Origin: Methanohalophilus mahii DSM 5219
GTDB taxonomy: Archaea; Halobacteriota; Methanosarcinia; Methanosarcinales; Methanosarcinaceae
NCBI RefSeq assembly: GCF_000025865.1
Contig: NC_014002.1
Span: forward strand, 930,001-994,000
Direction: 5' to 3'
Length of the DNA: 64,000 nucleotides
The notes under the pieces: generated by a model
Databases searched by the model: none
The model's input: the letters and a program-made list of their open reading frames with translations, nothing else
Told to the model about the DNA's origin: nothing
Shown here: in pieces, positions 45,742 through 55,396 of the stretch
Layout: the number at the start of each line of letters is the position of its first letter
How positions within the stretch are numbered: the first letter of the stretch is position 1
Position numbers and translations under genes: made by a program

Positions 45742-47643
45742 ATGAACAATGATGATTATTACAGGGAACTTGGCCTAAAGTGCGGACTGGAGATCCACCA
45801 GCAGCTTGATTCAAAAGAAAAACTGTTTTGCAGGTGCCCGACTACTTTGCGTGAAACTGAAGAATCCAATGTGGAATTTTTCAGGTATTTAAGGGCAACT
45901 GAAAGTGAAATGGGTGAAAAGGACCGTGCGGCTGTGGAACAGACCAGGGTCAATCGTAAGTATGTTTACAAAGGCTATGATACTACCTGTCTTGTGGAAT
46001 ATGATGAAGAACCACCCCGGAAACTGAATACCGAGGCCCTGGACATTGCCCTAGTGGTTGCAAAACTGATGAACATGCGGCCAGTAGAGCAACTTCATGT
46101 AATGCGTAAGATAGTTGTTGATGGTTCCAACACAACCGGTTTTCAGCGCACTGCTTTTCTTGCAAATGATGGAACGATACCCACAAGTTTGAATGAGGTG
46201 GGTGTTGATGTACTGTGTATCGAAGAAGAAGCGGCCCAGAAGATCGAGGATAAAAAGAATAGTATTGTTTATTCCCTTGACAGATTGGGAATCCCTCTTG
46301 TGGAGATTGGAACTGCTCCCGATATAATAACCCCTGCCCATGCCAGGGAAACAGCCCGGATCATAGGTATGCTGTTGCGTTCTACCGGTAAGGTTAAAAG
46401 GGGACTGGGGACCATCCGCCAGGATGTGAATATCTCTATTGCTGAAGGTGCAAGGGTGGAGGTTAAGGGTGTGCAGGCCCTGGATATGATCGAAACCATT
46501 GTTGAACTTGAAGTTGAAAGACAGGTTAACCTGTTACGTCTCCGTGAAATGTTGCAACAGAGGGGTGCGGGAGTACATAATGAAATATTTGATGTAACTG
46601 ATGTTTTCAGGGATACCGAATCCAAGGTTATCAAACGTGCACTTAAAAAAGGAAAGGTCCTTGCTATCAGATTGATCGGCTTTGATGGTATTATAGGAGA
46701 AGAAGTGCAGCCGGGAAGAAGGCTTGGCACGGAGTTTTCAGACAGGGCCAAACCTTCCGGTGTGGGTGGAATATTCCATACCGACGAGCTCCCTAAATAC
46801 GGCATCACTGCAGATGAAGTGGAATCCCTTAAAAGGACTGTCGGAGCAGTTGAGGGGGATACAGTTGTACTTGTTGCCGATTCTTACAAAAAGGCACACG
46901 GTGCCATGGAAAGTGTACTTACAAGAGCACAGGAAGCCCTGGAATTTGTACCCGAGGAAACCAGACGGGCTCTGCCTGATGGAAATACTGCATACATGAG
47001 ACCACTACCCGGGGCCTCACGTATGTATCCCGAGACTGACGTACCCGTAACTGATATATCTCCTTCTTACTTTGAATCCATTGAAACCCCTGAACTTCTT
47101 ATCGATAAAAGCAAACGGTTCACAGAAGAATACAATTTAAATGATGAACTTGCCGAAAAAATTGTTTATTCCAGATACCTGCCTCTTTTTGAGAAAATTA
47201 TGGATCGATTTGCTTTAAATGATTCAATAGGTGCTACTCTGGTTGCACGTACTTTTACAGGCAGGTTGCCTGAACTTCGCAGGGACGGGATTGATGTCGA
47301 AAAACTACAGGAAGACCACTTTATTGCTTTGTTTGATGCCATAGGAGAAGGTAAAGCTGCCAAGGAAGGTATTGATGAATTACTGCGCCTGCTTGCTGAA
47401 AACCCGGCTTTAAGTGTAGATGAAGCCCTGAAGGAACTTGGTTTTTCAGGTATAGACATTTCTGAAATAGAATCTTTTGCAGCCAATCTTGTCAGGGAAA
47501 GAGCCGATTTTGTCAATGAGAAGGGATTGGGAGCTGTTGGCCCCCTTATGGGAATTGTCATGGGCCAGTTCCGTGGAAAAGTTGATGGTAAGGTTGTAAG
47601 TGATATCCTGAAACAAAAGATTGAAAAACATATAAATAGTTAA
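45742..47643 (+). CDS. gatE: Glutamyl-tRNA(Gln) amidotransferase subunit E
   Basis: Archaeal GatE, 633 residues, the subunit that, with GatD, converts Glu-tRNA(Gln) to Gln-tRNA(Gln). The GatB-like core starts [17 protein letters not shown] and includes [16 protein letters not shown] and [13 protein letters not shown]. An AspRS-like insertion (about 290-410) and the YqeY-like tail (about 480-633) complete the archaeal form. Ribosome binding site GGTGATATCC is present. GatD is not in the window. Confidence 0.95.
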   Translation: MNNDDYYRELGLKCGLEIHQQLDSKEKLFCRCPTTLRETEESNVEFFRYLRATESEMGEKDRAAVEQTRVNRKYVYKGYDTTCLVEYDEEPPRKLNTEALDIALVVAKLMNMRPVEQLHVMRKIVVDGSNTTGFQRTAFLANDGTIPTSLNEVGVDVLCIEEEAAQKIEDKKNSIVYSLDRLGIPLVEIGTAPDIITPAHARETARIIGMLLRSTGKVKRGLGTIRQDVNISIAEGARVEVKGVQALDMIETIVELEVERQVNLLRLREMLQQRGAGVHNEIFDVTDVFRDTESKVIKRALKKGKVLAIRLIGFDGIIGEEVQPGRRLGTEFSDRAKPSGVGGIFHTDELPKYGITADEVESLKRTVGAVEGDTVVLVADSYKKAHGAMESVLTRAQEALEFVPEETRRALPDGNTAYMRPLPGASRMYPETDVPVTDISPSYFESIETPELLIDKSKRFTEEYNLNDELAEKIVYSRYLPLFEKIMDRFALNDSIGATLVARTFTGRLPELRRDGIDVEKLQEDHFIALFDAIGEGKAAKEGIDELLRLLAENPALSVDEALKELGFSGIDISEIESFAANLVRERADFVNEKGLGAVGPLMGIVMGQFRGKVDGKVVSDILKQKIEKHINS

Positions 47644-47657
47644 TAAGAGTGATGAAA

Positions 47658-48740
47658 ATGCTGAAAACGGGACCGATGGCATTTTTTTGCCTGGTCCTTA
47701 TCATTTGTTCCGCAACACCGGTACTGGCTGGAGTAGAAGTTGCGAATATATATCCTCTTACTGATGACTTTAGCAGTGATTATCATTATCCTGCATGGAG
47801 TCCGGATGGAACGCAAATCACCTATATGAATGATAAGGCAATCTGGATAATGGATGCAGACGGAAGTAATCCCCATGTCATTTATGATGGAATGAAATGG
47901 GACGGAGATCCCTGTTTTTCTGCAGATGGGAAGGATATTTATTTTGCCTCAGAATCCCGAAAGCCCTATTCTTCTACATACCTCAATCTTTTTAAGATGA
48001 ATGTTGACGGGTCCAATATCACACAATTAACCGATGGTGCAGACCGCCGCTCACCTTCAATCAGTCCTGATGGGTCAATGCTTGCATATTTATCCAATAT
48101 CGCGGGTAATTATGACATATGGGTAATGGATATAACAAACAAATCACATAGGCAGTTGACCTTTACATCAGAAGATGAAGGCAAACCGTCATGGTCTCCT
48201 GATGGGGATGAAGTAATTTACTCTTTTAAGGATAATTTATGGTTGACAGATGTAGAATTTGATAAATCCAGGCAACTTACCCATGGTACTTCCAATGATG
48301 TCGATCCTTTTTTCCTGCCATCAGGGGAAAAGATAGTGTTTATTTCTGATCGTGGAGGAGAAACCAATCTCTGGTTGATTGATACTGAAGATGATGAGAG
48401 ACAATTGCTTACCGATGACAGGAAAGTTGAATATTCTCCTGCAGCAGGTCCTGATGGTAAAAAAATAGTGTTTGGAGCCAGAGCAAATGAAACCTTTGAT
48501 CTCTGGATGCTGGAAATGGAAAATCCTGAAGCCAATGATGGTTTTTCCGATATCAATGTAGAAGACACTAATGTGGAAGCAACGGAGGGTGAGGATATTT
48601 CGTTAACCTCTGAAAACAATCAGAATATGGATGAAGGCTCCGGTGGATTGATAGGTAATAATCTTGCTTTGTTTGCCGGAGGGCTTGTACTTGGCATAAT
48701 TTTATTCCTGGTAGCCAGATTAATTTTCAGGAAAATATAA
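47658..48740 (+). CDS. Exported TolB-like beta-propeller protein with C-terminal anchor
   Basis: A 360-residue protein. The signal peptide (about 1-24) ends in VLA. Several PD40/WD40-like blades follow, with the recurrent pattern PAWSPDGTQI, PCFSADGKDI, PSISPDGSML, PSWSPDGDEV. An acidic linker and a single C-terminal helix (about 335-357) ending in RKI anchor it outside the cell membrane. The ligand or partner is unknown. In-frame starts at 47649 and 47652 are possible; ATG 47658 has GAGTGATG in front. It is 14 bases from gatE but functionally unrelated. Confidence 0.75.
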   Translation: MLKTGPMAFFCLVLIICSATPVLAGVEVANIYPLTDDFSSDYHYPAWSPDGTQITYMNDKAIWIMDADGSNPHVIYDGMKWDGDPCFSADGKDIYFASESRKPYSSTYLNLFKMNVDGSNITQLTDGADRRSPSISPDGSMLAYLSNIAGNYDIWVMDITNKSHRQLTFTSEDEGKPSWSPDGDEVIYSFKDNLWLTDVEFDKSRQLTHGTSNDVDPFFLPSGEKIVFISDRGGETNLWLIDTEDDERQLLTDDRKVEYSPAAGPDGKKIVFGARANETFDLWMLEMENPEANDGFSDINVEDTNVEATEGEDISLTSENNQNMDEGSGGLIGNNLALFAGGLVLGIILFLVARLIFRKI

Positions 48741-48813
48741 TTGTGTATTTACAACTAATTGCACTTTGAATTAATCTTTTATTCTTCCCATCGAAATACT
48801 TATAGCCTACTTT

Positions 48814-48833
48814 GAACCTGTATAGGCAGGTTC
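48814..48833 (+). promoter_or_regulatory. Inverted repeat at the predicted carA transcription start
   Basis: A perfect 7-base inverted repeat, GAACCTG-N6-CAGGTTC. A TATA-like element (ACTTATAG, about 48798-48804) lies about 25 bases before its centre, so the start of transcription would fall in the repeat. The carA ATG follows only two bases later. It may be an operator for the carA-carB operon, or a hairpin near the ribosome binding site. Confidence 0.45.
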
Positions 48834-48835
48834 CG

Positions 48836-49933
48836 ATGATGAGTGCAGTAATAGGTTTGGAAGATGGGACAATTGTCACAGGCACCGGTTTTGGTGCCGA
48901 AGGTACAGTTTGCGGAGAACTCGTTTTTACTACTCAATATACCGGTTATGAGGAGGCACTAAGTGACCCTTCCTATAAGGGCCAGATCCTTATGTTCACT
49001 TATCCCCTTATTGGTAATTATGGTGTCAGCGATGAATGTTTTGAATCAGATGGTGTAAAGGCCGAAGGCCTTGTAGTCAGGGAAGCATGTCCTGACCCTT
49101 TTCATCACAGTTCAAAACGCACCATTTACAAACTCATGGAAGATGAGGGAAAACCCGGTATTGCCGGGGTTGACACCCGGATGCTCACCCTGAATAACAG
49201 GGAGCATGGTACAATGAGAGCTGCCCTTATTAATGGAAGTGATGACGGCGAGGCAGCTGTGCAGCTTGCAAGGGAGCAACCCAAAATATCTGATATTGAC
49301 TTAATTTCCAAAGTTACATGTAAAGAAGCATATACTGTAAAGAGTAAGGTTAATACTGCTGATAAAAAACACGTTGTACTTATTGATCTGGGTATGAAAG
49401 CCCATATTATGGATAGCCTGCTTGCAAGAGGGATGGATGTAACAGTAGTTCCTGCATCAACACCTGCTCCAGCAATAAGTGATTACGAACCTGATCTTCT
49501 TTTCCTTTCCAATGGTCCCGGAGATCCACAGAATGCGATGGATGCCACAAAGGCTGTCAACTATTTTGCATCGGAATTGCCCATTGCAGGTATATGTCTG
49601 GGTCATCAGGTTATTTCAAGGGCTATGGGCGCGGATACATACAAGCTTAAATTCGGACACAGAGGGGCCAATCAGCCGGTAAAGGACCTTTCAAGTTCAA
49701 TTGTACATATTACTTCCCAGAACCATGGATTTGCCGTTGATAACGATTCTCTTGAGGCAACTGATCTATACACTACAGAGCTCAATACCAATGATAATAC
49801 AATAGAAGGTGTGTCACACCGGGATCTCGATATCCTGAGTGTACAATACCATCCGGATGCACACCCTGGACCAATGGATACTGAAAAACGATTCTTTGAT
49901 AGAATTTATAAAATGACAGGGGGCGATAAATGA
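48836..49933 (+). CDS. carA: Carbamoyl-phosphate synthase small subunit (glutaminase)
   Basis: CarA, 365 residues, hydrolyses glutamine and passes ammonia to CarB for arginine and pyrimidine synthesis. The N-terminal domain is VIGLEDGTIVTGTGFG through GVDTRML. The class I glutaminase triad is visible: Cys in GICLGHQVISRA near residue 255, and His in VQYHPDAHPGP near 340 with a nearby acidic residue. ATG 48836 or 48839 is the start; an earlier in-frame start lies inside the palindrome. It is coupled to carB by an ATGA overlap. Confidence 0.95.
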   Translation: MMSAVIGLEDGTIVTGTGFGAEGTVCGELVFTTQYTGYEEALSDPSYKGQILMFTYPLIGNYGVSDECFESDGVKAEGLVVREACPDPFHHSSKRTIYKLMEDEGKPGIAGVDTRMLTLNNREHGTMRAALINGSDDGEAAVQLAREQPKISDIDLISKVTCKEAYTVKSKVNTADKKHVVLIDLGMKAHIMDSLLARGMDVTVVPASTPAPAISDYEPDLLFLSNGPGDPQNAMDATKAVNYFASELPIAGICLGHQVISRAMGADTYKLKFGHRGANQPVKDLSSSIVHITSQNHGFAVDNDSLEATDLYTTELNTNDNTIEGVSHRDLDILSVQYHPDAHPGPMDTEKRFFDRIYKMTGGDK

Positions 49934-52900
49934 TGCCAATAAGGACTGACATTAAAAAGATAATGCTCATAGGTTCCGGTCCAATTATGATCGGGCAGGC
50001 CGCAGAATTTGATTTCTCGGGAAGTCAGGCCTGCCGCTCCCTGCGTGAAGAAGGATTTGAAGTCGTACTTGTAAACTCCAATCCGGCAACTATCATGACA
50101 GATCCGGAGATGGCGGATGCTGTTTACATTGAACCTCTGGAAGCCCCGCTAATCGGTGAAATCATTGAAAAAGAGCGGCCCGACGGTATAATTGCCGGAT
50201 TGGGTGGACAGACGGGCCTTAATGTTACAAGTGAACTTGCAGAGCTGGGTATACTTGAAAAATACGGCGTAGAGATGCTGGGTACACCTCTTGATGCAAT
50301 CACAAATACCGAGGACCGGGAACTTTTCAAGCAGACCATGGAAAACATCGGGGAAAAAGTTCCCCGCAGCAAGGCTATTTCCTCTTTGCAGGAAGCAGAA
50401 GAAGTGATAGATGAACTTGGTCTTCCCATTATTGTCCGCCCGGCCTATACCCTGGGAGGTGCAGGCGGGGGAATTGCCCATACAAAGGAAGAACTATTGC
50501 AGATCGTGGATAGGGGAATCCGGCTGAGCCGCATAAATCAGGTGCTTGTCGAGGAAAGTGTCCTGGGCTGGAAAGAATTTGAGTATGAAGTAATGCGTGA
50601 TTCAAATGATACCTGCATTGTTATCTGTAATATGGAAAACATTGACCCTATGGGTGTCCATACAGGTGAATCAATAGTAGTTACCCCTTCCCAGACACTT
50701 AATGATGAAGAGCACCAGATGCTCAGGACCGCAGCTATCAAGATAATCCGGGAATTGGGTATTGAAGGTGGATGTAATATTCAGTTTGCAACAAAGGACG
50801 GCGAATATCGTGTAGTGGAGGTCAATCCTCGTGTGTCCCGTTCTTCAGCTCTTGCCTCCAAGGCGACCGGTTATCCGATTGCCCGGGTAACCGCCAAGAT
50901 TGTTGTGGGAATGGCACTTGATGAAATCCTCAATGATGTTACAAAGAAAACCCCTGCATCCTTTGAACCAACCATTGACTATGTGGTTACAAAGATACCC
51001 AGGTGGCCTTTTGACAAGTTTGTAACCGCAGACAAGACACTTACCACGGCCATGAAGAGTACCGGTGAGGTTATGGCTATCGGAAGAACTATCGAAGAGT
51101 CCATGCTAAAAGCCATCCGTTCTCTGGACAACGATATGGATTTTGATGTCAAAGGCAGGGATGATCCGGAGATTGTCACATTACTCAAAACGCCGACAAG
51201 TGAACGGCTTTTTGTAATCTATGAGGCCCTGAAGAAAGGTTATTCCATAGAACAAATTTCTGAATATACGGGCATAGACCATTTTTTCCTGCAAAAAATG
51301 GCCAATATTGCAAATATGGAGTCCCGGGTTGCAGAACAACTTTTCCAGAACGGAGAAGCAAACATCGATCTTCTTCTCAAGGCCAAGAGAATGGGATTTA
51401 CCGACAGCAGGATAGCCAAATGTTGTTCAAAGACCCGGGAAGAAATAAATGATATACGCAGGGATGCGGCTATCACTTCCACTTACAAGATGGTTGATAC
51501 ATGTGCGGCAGAATTTGCTGCAGCGACCCCTTATTATTATTCATGTTACGAAACCATGTGCGAATGTGAGCCCACAGACAGAAAGAAGATCCTGATTCTG
51601 GGTGCCGGTCCCATACGTATCGGGCAGGGAATAGAATTTGATTACTGTACGGTGCATGCAGTTCATGCTATCCGTGAGGAAGATATAGAAGCCCATATCA
51701 TCAATAACAATCCTGAAACGGTTTCTACTGACTATGATACTTCGGATAAGTTGTTCTTCGAACCCCTTACTCTTGAAGATGTAATGAATGTCATTGACAG
51801 GGAAAATCCTGACGGGGTACTCGTACAATTTGGAGGCCAGACCTCGGTCAACCTTGCAATCCCCCTGCAGAAGGAACTTGCCAGGCGCACAGACCTGAAG
51901 ACGAAGATCATGGGAACTTCTCCTGAAAATATGGATGTGGCAGAAGACAGGGAAAAATTCAACCAGCGTCTTGCAAAAATGAATATCAATCAGCCGGATG
52001 CAGGCTATGCAACCTCTGAAAAGGAAGCCCTTGAGGTTGCAGATGATATTGGTTATCCGGTCCTTGTACGTCCCTCCTATGTACTTGGGGGAAGGGCAAT
52101 GGAGATTGTTTATGATTCCGCAGATCTGGAGCGTTACATGATAGAAGCTGTCAGGGTATCACCCGAACATCCCATCCTGATTGATGATTTCCTTGAGGGC
52201 GCGGTGGAGATCGATGTGGATGCTGTCAGTGATGGTAAGGATGTCCTGATCGGTGCTATCATGGAACACATCGAAGAAGCGGGAGTACATTCCGGTGATT
52301 CTGCATGTGTGATTCCTCCCTATGACCTCTCTGAGGAAATCCTTGAAACGGTTCGGGATTATACCAGAAAGATTGCTATGGCACTTGAGGTAAAGGGTCT
52401 TATAAACATCCAGATGGCAACCAAGGATGGAGAAGTTTATGTACTGGAAGCAAATCCCAGGTCCAGCCGTACTATCCCCTTTGTATCAAAGTCTTCGGGG
52501 ATTCCCCTGGCAAAGATCGCTGCACAGGTTATCATCGGTCACAGTCTCAAGGATCTTGGTTACCTGCAGGACAGGGAACCTCTCCTGAAGCATTATTCTG
52601 TCAAGGAAGTCCTCCTTCCGTTTGACAAATTGCCAGGTGCAGATCCGGTGCTTGGCCCTGAAATGAAGAGTACGGGTGAAGTAATGGGTATTGATTATGA
52701 CTTTGGAAGAGCATTTTTCAAGGCCCAGCTAAGTGCTGATAATCTCCTTCCGCTGAATGGAAAAGTATTCCTGTCCATCAGGGAGCGGGATAAGGAAGCA
52801 ATTGTGGAAATTGCCCGCAATTTGCAGGAAATGGGACTTGAACTCATGGGTACAAAAGGTACCGCGCGCTATCTTTCCGATAAAGGTATCAGTATGGAGG

Positions 52901-53169
52901 CTGTCATGAAAGTTCATGAAGGTAGCCCCAATGTGATTGATATGTTAAGGAGGGGCGATGTTGCCTTTATCATAAATACTCCCACATCCCGCCAATCCAG
53001 GAAAGACGGATATCATATACGCAGGGCAGCGGTGGATTTCAAGGTTCCATACATTACAACCATACAGGCTGCGCGTGCTTCAGTTGAAGCCATTAAAGCA
53101 ATGGCTGAGGGCAGCAGCACGATTAAATCAATTAACGAATATCATGAAGAAATCCGCCGTAACAATTAA
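49930..53169 (+). CDS. carB: Carbamoyl-phosphate synthase large subunit
   Basis: CarB, 1,079 residues, full length. Two homologous ATP-grasp halves are present (about 1-400 and 550-935): the first opens KIMLIGSGPIMIGQAAEFD, the second KILILGAGPIRIGQG. A connecting oligomerisation domain lies between, and a C-terminal MGS-like allosteric domain at about 940-1079. It makes carbamoyl phosphate from bicarbonate, ammonia and two ATP. Ribosome binding site GGGGGCGAT lies in the end of carA. argG follows after 51 bases. Confidence 0.97.
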   Translation: MMPIRTDIKKIMLIGSGPIMIGQAAEFDFSGSQACRSLREEGFEVVLVNSNPATIMTDPEMADAVYIEPLEAPLIGEIIEKERPDGIIAGLGGQTGLNVTSELAELGILEKYGVEMLGTPLDAITNTEDRELFKQTMENIGEKVPRSKAISSLQEAEEVIDELGLPIIVRPAYTLGGAGGGIAHTKEELLQIVDRGIRLSRINQVLVEESVLGWKEFEYEVMRDSNDTCIVICNMENIDPMGVHTGESIVVTPSQTLNDEEHQMLRTAAIKIIRELGIEGGCNIQFATKDGEYRVVEVNPRVSRSSALASKATGYPIARVTAKIVVGMALDEILNDVTKKTPASFEPTIDYVVTKIPRWPFDKFVTADKTLTTAMKSTGEVMAIGRTIEESMLKAIRSLDNDMDFDVKGRDDPEIVTLLKTPTSERLFVIYEALKKGYSIEQISEYTGIDHFFLQKMANIANMESRVAEQLFQNGEANIDLLLKAKRMGFTDSRIAKCCSKTREEINDIRRDAAITSTYKMVDTCAAEFAAATPYYYSCYETMCECEPTDRKKILILGAGPIRIGQGIEFDYCTVHAVHAIREEDIEAHIINNNPETVSTDYDTSDKLFFEPLTLEDVMNVIDRENPDGVLVQFGGQTSVNLAIPLQKELARRTDLKTKIMGTSPENMDVAEDREKFNQRLAKMNINQPDAGYATSEKEALEVADDIGYPVLVRPSYVLGGRAMEIVYDSADLERYMIEAVRVSPEHPILIDDFLEGAVEIDVDAVSDGKDVLIGAIMEHIEEAGVHSGDSACVIPPYDLSEEILETVRDYTRKIAMALEVKGLINIQMATKDGEVYVLEANPRSSRTIPFVSKSSGIPLAKIAAQVIIGHSLKDLGYLQDREPLLKHYSVKEVLLPFDKLPGADPVLGPEMKSTGEVMGIDYDFGRAFFKAQLSADNLLPLNGKVFLSIRERDKEAIVEIARNLQEMGLELMGTKGTARYLSDKGISMEAVMKVHEGSPNVIDMLRRGDVAFIINTPTSRQSRKDGYHIRRAAVDFKVPYITTIQAARASVEAIKAMAEGSSTIKSINEYHEEIRRNN

Positions 53170-53220
53170 GTTTACGGCTGATTTCATTCCTTTTTTATTG
53201 TTTAGGTTGAGGTATTAATA

Positions 53221-54405
53221 ATGGTCAAAAAGGCAGTACTGGCTTATTCAGGTGGTCTGGACACTTCAATATGTGTTCCCCTGCTTAAGGAAAAATACGA
53301 TTGTGATGAAGTAATAACAGTGGCAGTGGACGTAGGACAGCCCCGCGAAGATGTCGAGGAGGCTACCAAAAAAGCCCAGGACATCAGTGATCTGCATTTC
53401 ACTCTTGATGTGAGGGAAGAATTTGTAAAGGATTATATTTTCCCTCTCATAAAGGCCAACGGGGATTATGAAGGGTATGTAATGGGAACATCCATTGCCC
53501 GTCCCCTCATTGCTAAAAAGGTCGTGGAGATCGCAGAAAAGGAAGGGGCTTCGATGCTTGCCCATGGCTGTACAGGTAAAGGCAATGACCAGCTGAGATT
53601 CGAGGCTGTATTCAGACTTACCGATATGGAAGTTGTGGCTCCGATGCGTGACATGAACCTGACACGTGAATGGGAGATAGAGTATGCAAAGCAGCATGGC
53701 ATTCCTGTCTCTGTGACATCTTCCAAACCCTGGAGTATCGATGAGAATATCTGGAGTCGCAGTATCGAGGGCGGCAAACTGGAAGATCCGGGTTATATCC
53801 CGCCCGAAGAGATCTACAACTGGACAGTGGACCCAACCCTGGCTCCGGATGCACAGACCATAGAAATAGGTTTTGAAAGAGGCGTTCCTGTGTCCCTTGA
53901 TGGCAAAACCATGGATGGTGTAACTCTTATCGAAAAGATGAACAGGATTGCCGGATCCCATGGAGTCGGAAGGACTGACATGATAGAGGATCGTGTGCTG
54001 GGATTGAAAGCCAGGGAGAATTATGAGCACCCTGCTGCTACCGTTTTATTGACTGCCCACAGGGATCTGGAAAAACTCGTGCTTACCCGATCTGAACTCA
54101 AGTTCAAGGCTATGGTGGATGCCGAGTGGTCCGAACTTGCCTACCTGGGGCTTGTGGATGAACCCCTGTATGAAGACCTGAATGCCTTCATAGACTCCAC
54201 ACAGCAGCGTGTTACAGGCACTGTGACTGTGAAGTTGTACAAAGGTAACGTCTACATCATGGCCAGGACTTCACCCAATGGTTTGTATTCAGAGGACCTT
54301 GTATCCTTTGACAGCAAGGTCATAGATCAGCAGGATGCTGAAGGTTTTTCCAAGTACCATGGCTTCCAGGCACGCCTGTATCGCAGGTTTGTTGCCAATA
54401 AATAA
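53221..54405 (+). CDS. argG: Argininosuccinate synthase
   Basis: ArgG, 394 residues, condenses citrulline and aspartate with ATP. The P-loop-like [11 protein letters not shown] (about 8-18), [13 protein letters not shown] near 117, [15 protein letters not shown] near 160 and YRRFVANK at the C-terminus are standard. It uses the citrulline made from carbamoyl phosphate, which fits its place behind carA-carB on the same strand. Ribosome binding site GAGGT is present. It is convergent with the SMR gene 14 bases away. Confidence 0.97.
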   Translation: MVKKAVLAYSGGLDTSICVPLLKEKYDCDEVITVAVDVGQPREDVEEATKKAQDISDLHFTLDVREEFVKDYIFPLIKANGDYEGYVMGTSIARPLIAKKVVEIAEKEGASMLAHGCTGKGNDQLRFEAVFRLTDMEVVAPMRDMNLTREWEIEYAKQHGIPVSVTSSKPWSIDENIWSRSIEGGKLEDPGYIPPEEIYNWTVDPTLAPDAQTIEIGFERGVPVSLDGKTMDGVTLIEKMNRIAGSHGVGRTDMIEDRVLGLKARENYEHPAATVLLTAHRDLEKLVLTRSELKFKAMVDAEWSELAYLGLVDEPLYEDLNAFIDSTQQRVTGTVTVKLYKGNVYIMARTSPNGLYSEDLVSFDSKVIDQQDAEGFSKYHGFQARLYRRFVANK

Positions 54406-54419
54406 TTTTAGTGGGGGAC

Positions 54420-54743
54420 TTAATGTCCTCCCAAATTTAGATTGAGGCCTACCACTCCAATTACTACAAAAAGTATAGATACCATTTTTACTGCCGTGGC
54501 AGGCTCTTTGAACCAGAATATCCCGATAGCTGTGATCATTGCAGTTCCCATTCCAGCCCATATTGCATAAGCTATGCTTACGTCTATTCCTTTCAGGGCA
54601 ATCGTAAACAGGGCAAAGCTGATACCGTAAAACAGGAATATCCCGATAGAGGGCAATATATTGGAAAAACCATCAGATAATTTCATGCAGGTGGTGCCAA
54701 ACACTTCAAAAATAATGGCTCCTATCAGATAGATATAACTCAT
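54420..54743 (-). CDS. Small multidrug resistance (SMR) family efflux protein
   Basis: A 107-residue, four-helix membrane protein. The essential Glu13 in IIFEVFGTTCMKLSDGF and the AYAIWAGMG motif near residue 58 place it with the EmrE/QacE quaternary-compound subgroup rather than the SugE/Gdx guanidinium exporters. It works as a proton-coupled antiparallel dimer. A possible promoter lies near 54942-54950, which would give a leader of about 180 bases holding three hairpins, listed separately. Confidence 0.9.
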   Translation of the reverse strand: MSYIYLIGAIIFEVFGTTCMKLSDGFSNILPSIGIFLFYGISFALFTIALKGIDVSIAYAIWAGMGTAMITAIGIFWFKEPATAVKMVSILFVVIGVVGLNLNLGGH

Positions 54744-54809
54744 GATTCTTTTTGGAGTTATATCGTATAAATAGATTCATTCCTCTAGGTGCATAAGGAT
54801 TAATAGAGA

Positions 54810-54883
54810 AGGCATAGGTATCCTTTCCTATGCCTCCATTATCGTACCCCACCGATAATTAACCCGCTCGGGTCCCACCCCGA
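54810..54883. ncRNA. Three-hairpin structured element (leader or small RNA candidate)
   Basis: Stems in plus-strand order: AGGCATAGG/CCTATGCCT (54810-54835, 9 base pairs), ATTATCG/CGATAAT with loop TACCCCAC (54838-54859), and TCGGG/CCCGA with loop TCCCAC (54868-54883). CCTCC, complementary to ribosome binding sites, sits between the first two stems. A plus-strand TATA box (TATAAATAG, 54766-54774) could start a small RNA near 54798. On the minus strand the same structure would lie in the leader of the SMR gene. The strand and role are unresolved. Confidence 0.35.
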
Positions 54884-55174
54884 CAGGTTATGTTGAGAGA
54901 AGTTTTCTCCCAATCACCACATAATCTAATAGTTTGGTTTTGTATATAACATAATCTCTCTTGATTTTTTGATATCAATATAATATTATAGTCCCATTGA
55001 AAATTACAAAGAGATATTAAATTCACCGTATGAAATACTTATTCGAAAATAGCTTGCAGGCAATTTTGATATTGTATATACAGCAACATATCTGTGATAC
55101 TTAAATGTTTTGAATTTTTGAGAAGTTGGATTTGAATATAGTTGGTATTTAGCCTGTAACAATCAAAAGTATAT

Positions 55175-55253
55175 TGAGAACATGGATGCCCAACCATGTT
55201 CTCATTTAGTCCTCCACTCCAAGTATCAGCCGTAGTCCCCCAACTCGGCTGAT
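55175..55253. ncRNA. Two-hairpin structured element (small RNA candidate)
   Basis: An 11-base-pair perfect hairpin, TGAGAACATGG/CCATGTTCTCA (55175-55204, loop ATGCCCAA), is followed by CCTCC (55211-55215) and an 8-base-pair hairpin, ATCAGCCG/CGGCTGAT (55225-55253), whose loop contains CCCCC. The order of long hairpin, CCTCC and C-rich-loop hairpin repeats that of the element at 54810. On the minus strand the spacer reads GGAGG, five bases before an ATG of an 18-codon ORF. Confidence 0.35.
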
Positions 55254-55396
55254 CCAGCCCGGAAAAATGCTGCACAAATCCCGGACAATTCCTACATTCT
55301 CATGGACAAATATAACACAACCGCCTTAAAATCCGATAATGGCTTCGTATATTTGTAAAGGGTTAAAAATTTTCAAAGCCGTATTAAGAATCAAGA

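Larger units (their letters stand above)
54744..55396. other. 653-base intergenic region with two structured elements
   Basis: The region lies between the SMR start and the end of the VWA gene operon. No convincing protein gene is present. It holds two hairpin clusters (54810-54883 and 55175-55253), AT-rich spacers, TATA-like sequences on both strands (54766-54774 plus; 54942-54950 and about 55310 minus) and a T-run near 54963-54970. Confidence 0.5.

Noticed and set aside
55039-55275. 78-residue minus-strand ORF
   Set aside because: It runs through two hairpins, has no ribosome binding site and shows no family features.
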